Source: GCA-2862545 sp047609825 (GTDB lineage Bacteria; Myxococcota_A; UBA796; GCA-2862545). Taken from it: a stretch of DNA of 64,000 nt. Shown piece by piece: positions 60,759 to 64,000 of this stretch. Location of the stretch: positions 1 to 64,000 of the forward strand of contig JBLFXJ010000001.1 in the NCBI GenBank assembly GCA_047609825.1. Direction: 5' to 3'. The translations under genes and the position numbers were made by a program. The notes under the pieces are model-generated. The model worked only from the letters and a program-made list of their open reading frames with translations. It made no database searches and was not told where the DNA came from. The number at the start of each line of letters is the position of its first letter. The stretch's first letter is position 1.

Positions 60759-61979
60759 TCAGCGGCGCTTGCGGCGTCGCCGACCCCCGGTGGCCCCACG
60801 CGCCTTCGATGCGCGGCCCGAGGCCTCGAGGGTGGGCACGGCGTCGTGGCTGTGCCAGGGCTGGTCGAACACGGGCTCGAGGGTGTGGCCGGTGAGCCGC
60901 TCGATGTCGCGCAGGTGGCCGCCCTCGGTCTCGTCGCACAGGGCGATGGCCACCCCGGTGCCGCCGGCGCGCCCGGTGCGCCCCACCCGGTGCACATAGG
61001 ACTCGGGCTCGGCCGGCAGGTCGAAGTTGAACACGTGGTCCACCTCGGCGATGTCGAGCCCGCGGGAGGCGACATCGGTGGCGACGAGCACGCGCACGTC
61101 CCCCCGGCGGAACCGGTCGAGCGCGTCCAGTCGAGCCGCCTGGCTCAGGTCGCCGTGGAGGGCGGCGGCGGAGGTGTCGTCGCGCTGGAGCAGCTCGGTG
61201 AGCCGATCCGCGCCGCGCCGGGTGCGGGTGAACACCAGGGCGCGCTGCACGGTGAGGGTGGCGAGCAGGTGGCCGAGCAGCCGCGACTTGTTCAGCCGCT
61301 CAACGAACAGCACGCGCTGGGTGATGCCGTCCACCGGTGCCGCCGACGGGGCCACCTCGACCCGCACCGGGTCGCGCACTGCGCGGGCGGCCAGGCGCTC
61401 CACGGGTGCGGAGAGGGTGGCGCTGAACAGCATCGTCTGCCGGTCCTGTGGCAGCTGGCGCACGATGCGCTCGATGTCGCCGATGAACCCCATGTCGAGC
61501 ATCCGGTCGGCCTCGTCGAGCACCAGGTGGGCCACCTGATCGAGGCGCAGCTTGCCGCGGCGGTGCAGGTCGATGAGGCGGCCCGGGGTGGCGACCACGA
61601 TGTCGACGCCGCGGGCGAGCGCCTGCACCTGGGGGGGCTCGGGGGTGCCGCCGTAGAGCACGGTGTGGTGGATGTCGAGGAACCGCCCATACCGGCCCAC
61701 GCTGATGCCGATCTGGCGGGCCAGCTCCCGGGTGGGACAGAGCACCAGGGCGCGGATGGGGCGGGTGCGTCGGGCGCGGGTGTGGGCGATGTGCTGGAGG
61801 ATCGGGAGCACGAAGGCCGCGGTCTTGCCGGTGCCGGTCTGGGCCACGCCGAGCACATCCTTGCCCCGCAGGAGCGGCGGGATGGCGGCGACCTGGATGG
61901 GGGTGGGCGTGGCGTAGCCGCGGGCGACGAGGGCGCGGCGGAGCGGCTCCACGAGGCCCAGGTCGGCGAACGTGTTCAT
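60759..61979 (-). CDS. DEAD-box RNA helicase
   Basis: A 406-residue protein with all DEAD-box motifs: Q-motif GYATPTPIQ, motif I AQTGTGKT, Ia PTRELARQIG, Ib ATPGRLID, II DEADRMLDMG, III FSATLS, IV VFTRTRRGADRL, V ATDVASRGLDI and VI HRVGRTGRAG. A short basic C-terminus ends GGRRRRKRR, typical of RhlE/SrmB-type enzymes that remodel ribosomal or other RNA. The start (61979) overlaps the larB stop as ATGA, placing it in the lar operon. RhlE-like is the closest guess. Confidence 0.92.
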   Translation of the reverse strand: MNTFADLGLVEPLRRALVARGYATPTPIQVAAIPPLLRGKDVLGVAQTGTGKTAAFVLPILQHIAHTRARRTRPIRALVLCPTRELARQIGISVGRYGRFLDIHHTVLYGGTPEPPQVQALARGVDIVVATPGRLIDLHRRGKLRLDQVAHLVLDEADRMLDMGFIGDIERIVRQLPQDRQTMLFSATLSAPVERLAARAVRDPVRVEVAPSAAPVDGITQRVLFVERLNKSRLLGHLLATLTVQRALVFTRTRRGADRLTELLQRDDTSAAALHGDLSQAARLDALDRFRRGDVRVLVATDVASRGLDIAEVDHVFNFDLPAEPESYVHRVGRTGRAGGTGVAIALCDETEGGHLRDIERLTGHTLEPVFDQPWHSHDAVPTLEASGRASKARGATGGRRRRKRR

Positions 61980-62725
61980 GAACGGTCGCGGGTGATCAGC
62001 GCGGCGGCGTAGGCGGCACCGAAGCCGTTGTCGATGTTCACGGTGACCACGCCGGCGGAGCACGCGTTGAGACAGCCGAGCAGGGCCGCCAGGCCGCCGA
62101 AGCTGGCGCCGTAGCCCACGCTCGTGGGCACAGCGATCACCGGCACATCCACCAGGCCGGCCACCACGCTGGGCAGCGCGGCCTCCATCCCGGCCACCGT
62201 GATCACCACGCTCGCGGCCCTGAGCGCTGGCGTGGCGGCGAGCAGCCGGTGCAAGCCTGCCACACCCACATCCACCAGGCGGTCGCACCGCTGCCCCATC
62301 ACCTGCAGGCAGTGCTCGGCCTCGAGGGCCACCGGCAGGTCGCTGGTGCCGGCCGCCACCACGAGCACTGTGCCGCGGCCGGTGATGGCGCGATCCCGCC
62401 ACACCTGGAGCACCCGGCTCCGGTCGTCCCACGTGGCCTCGGGCACGCGCCGACGGACCGCCGCGGCTCCGCTGGCGCTCACCCGGGTGGCGAGCACATT
62501 CGGCGCCCGGTCGGCGAGTCGGACCACGATCTCGGCCAGGTCTTCGGGCTCCTTGCCCGAGCCGAGCACCACCTCGGGCAGACCGCGGCGCCAGGCCCGC
62601 TCATGGTCGAGGGTGGCGAAGCCCAGGGCCTCGACCGAGGCGTCGGCGAGCTGCGCCAGGGCGGCGTCTACGTCGAGCTCCCCGGCGGCCACCCGGGCGA
62701 GCAGGGCCCGGCGGGGGTCGGTCAT
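61976..62725 (-). CDS. larB: Nickel pincer cofactor biosynthesis protein LarB
   Basis: A 249-residue protein. LarB marks: ALGFATLDHERAWRRGLPEVVLGSGKEPEDLAEIVV at the N-terminus and a PurE-like C-terminal domain (VLVVAAGTSDLPVALEAEHCLQVMGQRCDRLVDVGVAGLHRLL; VVITVAGMEAALPSVVAGLVDVPVIAVPTSVGYGASFGGLAALLGCLNACSAGVVTVNIDNGFGAAYAA). LarB carboxylates and hydrolyses NaAD to start the nickel-pincer nucleotide used by lactate racemase and relatives. It overlaps larE (ATGA) upstream and the helicase downstream. larC is not in the window. Confidence 0.92.
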   Translation of the reverse strand: MTDPRRALLARVAAGELDVDAALAQLADASVEALGFATLDHERAWRRGLPEVVLGSGKEPEDLAEIVVRLADRAPNVLATRVSASGAAAVRRRVPEATWDDRSRVLQVWRDRAITGRGTVLVVAAGTSDLPVALEAEHCLQVMGQRCDRLVDVGVAGLHRLLAATPALRAASVVITVAGMEAALPSVVAGLVDVPVIAVPTSVGYGASFGGLAALLGCLNACSAGVVTVNIDNGFGAAYAAALITRDRS

Positions 62726-63534
62726 TTCAGCGCCGCGTTCAGCGAGCCCGAGGCGAACCCGGCGAGGTCGAGGGTGCCCCACAGGTAGCCGGCGTCGCGG
62801 CACGCCCGGAGCAGGCCCGCCCGCTGGGCGAAGGCGCGGTCCAGCTCGGCCTCGCACACCTCGATGCGGGCCACCTGGCCGTGATGGCGCACGCGGAACA
62901 CCGTGAACCCCAGCGCGCGGATCCCTGCCTCTGCGGACTCGATGCGTGCGAGCACCTCGGGCGTGACGCGGGTGCCATGGGGCACCCGGCTGGCGAGGCA
63001 GGGGCTGGCAGGCTTGGCGTGGTTCGGCAGCCCGAGGGCGTGCGCGATCTGCCGCACGTCGGCCTTGGTGAGGTCGGCCTCGATCAGCGGCTTGCGTACA
63101 CCGCTCTCCTGGGCCGCCCGCATGCCTGGGCGGTGGGAGCCGGGGCGCACGTCGTCGAGGTTGTCGCCGGAGAACACGGCCGCCAACCCCTCGTCTCGCG
63201 CGAGCACCGACAGCCGGCCGAACAGCTCCGACTTGCAGAAGTAGCAGCGATTGCCGGCGTTGGCCCGGTATCCTTCCGATGCGATCTCGTGGGTCTCCAC
63301 CAGGCGGTGCCGCAGGCCCAGGCCGGCCGCGACCTGGGCGGCGAGGTCGGCCTCGGCGCGGGCGAGGGACGGGCTCACGCCGGTGACCGCCAGCGCCAGC
63401 GGCCCGTGGACGCGGTGCGACACCGCCGCCACCAAGGTGGAGTCCACCCCGCCCGAGAACGCCGTCAGCGCGGGTCCCGCGTCGCGGATCACCGCCTCCA
63501 GCCTCTCCAGTCGTGGGTCCGGGCTCGCTTGCAC
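62722..63534 (-). CDS. larE: ATP-dependent sacrificial sulfur transferase LarE
   Basis: A 270-residue PP-loop protein: pyrophosphatase motif AFSGGVDSTLVAAVS (about residues 24-38). LarE-family marks are AGNRCYFCKSELFGRL, FSGDNLDDVRPGSHRPGMRAA and KPASPCLASRVPHG. LarE transfers sulfur to make the thiocarboxylate of the nickel-pincer cofactor. The GTG at 63534 is preceded by GGAGGTGAT, an almost perfect ribosome site. It is the first gene of the larE-larB-helicase set; the downstream junctions are ATGA overlaps. Confidence 0.9.
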   Translation of the reverse strand: MQASPDPRLERLEAVIRDAGPALTAFSGGVDSTLVAAVSHRVHGPLALAVTGVSPSLARAEADLAAQVAAGLGLRHRLVETHEIASEGYRANAGNRCYFCKSELFGRLSVLARDEGLAAVFSGDNLDDVRPGSHRPGMRAAQESGVRKPLIEADLTKADVRQIAHALGLPNHAKPASPCLASRVPHGTRVTPEVLARIESAEAGIRALGFTVFRVRHHGQVARIEVCEAELDRAFAQRAGLLRACRDAGYLWGTLDLAGFASGSLNAALK

Positions 63535-63623
63535 ATCACCTCCCGCTGCCTCCCCGTATCGCGACCCGGCGCGCGCCCACACCCGACCCGATACAGGGCG
63601 CGGACCTGCCGAGGAGCCTGCCG

Positions 63624-64000
63624 ATGCGCATCCTTCAAGGGAGGCCCGAACGGGCCGACCGGCAAGATGAAGAGGCGGGGCGCGGGAAACTCCGGTCCCG
63701 AAGGGACAGACCGGAGTTTCCCCGCGCCCTGCTGGCCGTGGCTCTCGCGTGCGTGCCCATCGCACCCGCCCTGGCCGACGACGTGCTGCACCCCACCATC
63801 GGCTGGCCCGTGGGTGCGGTGGCCGACATCCAGCTGGCGCGGGAGGTGGTTCGGGCGGCCGGTGACGACGACGCGCGCTGGGAGACCACCGAGTCGTGGT
63901 CGGTCGCGGTGCACGCTGATCCGGCCGGTGGAGTGCGAGTAGTGCCCGGGCCCCGAACCATCCTCACCGACACCTGGACCGGCACCGCGCCGCGCAGTCC
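63624..64000 (+). CDS. Exported hypothetical protein (3' end cut by window edge)
   Basis: The open frame from ATG 63624 (GAGGAG upstream) reads MRILQGRPERADRQDEEAGR, then about a dozen charged residues, then a hydrophobic ALLAVALACVPIAPALADD, which looks like a signal peptide placed unusually far from the start. The visible mature part (VLHPTIGWPVGAVADIQLAREVV and WETTESWSVAVHADPAGG) is beta-rich. Removing 63636-63728 joins MRIL directly to LLAVALACVPIAPALADD in frame, a normal signal peptide, so an inserted element is suspected. The frame has no stop by base 64000. Confidence 0.55.
   Translation, partial: MRILQGRPERADRQDEEAGRGKLRSRRDRPEFPRALLAVALACVPIAPALADDVLHPTIGWPVGAVADIQLAREVVRAAGDDDARWETTESWSVAVHADPAGGVRVVPGPRTILTDTWTGTAPRS
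63636..63728. mobile_element. Possible 93-bp in-frame palindromic insertion
   Basis: The segment between codon 4 and the signal peptide of the last gene is 31 codons long and contains a strong hairpin. Left arm 63679-63697 pairs with right arm 63709-63728 (19 bp with one extra C), plus an inner stem GTCCC-GAA-GGGAC. Its length keeps the frame. It resembles small palindromic elements known to insert inside genes, but could also be a hairpin that was always there. Confidence 0.4.

Overview
The window is very GC-rich and densely coded on both strands. Most genes start with ATG or GTG behind a GGAGG-type ribosome binding site, and many neighbours overlap by 1-4 bases (GTGA, ATGA, TGATG). The content points to a Myxococcota-like (deltaproteobacterial lineage) bacterium. 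It has many short lipoproteins with acidic Thr/Pro/Asp linkers, 'Myxococcus Cys-rich' CGNGxxD repeats, and two DUF1552/DUF1592 pairs. It also has a Ser/Thr kinase fused to a formylglycine-generating-enzyme-like domain, and a PfaC-type polyunsaturated-fatty-acid-synthase-like protein. This assignment is inferred from gene content, not from a marker gene. No rRNA, tRNA or CRISPR array was found.

Layout: 1-4.1 kb holds a CotH-type lipoprotein (cut by the left edge), small membrane proteins, a TPR-like protein, an orphan C-terminal scrap of an oligopeptide ABC transporter ATPase and a Cys-rich lipoprotein. 4.35-8.8 kb is a tightly overlapping operon: DUF1552, DUF1592 (CxxCH) and an arylsulfotransferase-like lipoprotein. 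8.8-13.9 kb has envelope and beta-propeller proteins. 13.9-14.7 kb (minus strand) encodes a peroxiredoxin-glutaredoxin fusion whose peroxidatic cysteine codon is an in-frame TGA, followed at once by a bacterial-SECIS-like hairpin. This is the main find: a probable selenoprotein that ordinary gene calling splits in two. 14.9-19.6 kb has a serine hydrolase, the first copy of a structured dispersed repeat, a zinc-ribbon protein, a decayed phosphatase gene and membrane proteins. 19.7-24.8 kb is a 1687-residue KS-CLF-DH-DH-acyltransferase protein, followed by a tandem 6-phosphofructokinase.

27-31.5 kb carries a CorC-like protein, an FKBP, an aldo/keto reductase, a PGM1-type ATP-grasp peptide ligase and a two-repeat KOW/SH3-like acidic protein. 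31.7-37.6 kb has exported proteins, a membrane-protein pair, an SDR and an ABC-F ATPase. The second copy of the dispersed repeat lies at 37.6-38.1 kb. 38-48.9 kb has the kinase-FGE fusion, a CPBP protease / phospholipase D / APH-kinase operon, lipoproteins and a MepA-like endopeptidase. 49-56.2 kb has a QueF-like protein lacking the catalytic cysteine, several envelope proteins, a DUF924 protein and a large lipoprotein ending in a fibrinogen-like domain. 57.4-60.8 kb is a second DUF1592-DUF1552 operon in reversed gene order. 60.8-63.5 kb is an overlapping larE-larB-DEAD-helicase operon (nickel-pincer cofactor pathway). The right edge cuts an exported protein whose signal peptide seems to be interrupted by an in-frame hairpin element.

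How the genes work together: the two DUF1592/DUF1552 operons look like exported, possibly haem-linked modules. The seleno-peroxiredoxin would act in peroxide removal, with its own glutaredoxin domain as reductant. The larE-larB pair makes sense only with larC and a client enzyme elsewhere. The synthase at 19.7 kb needs ACP, acyltransferase, ketoreductase and enoylreductase partners that are not in this window.
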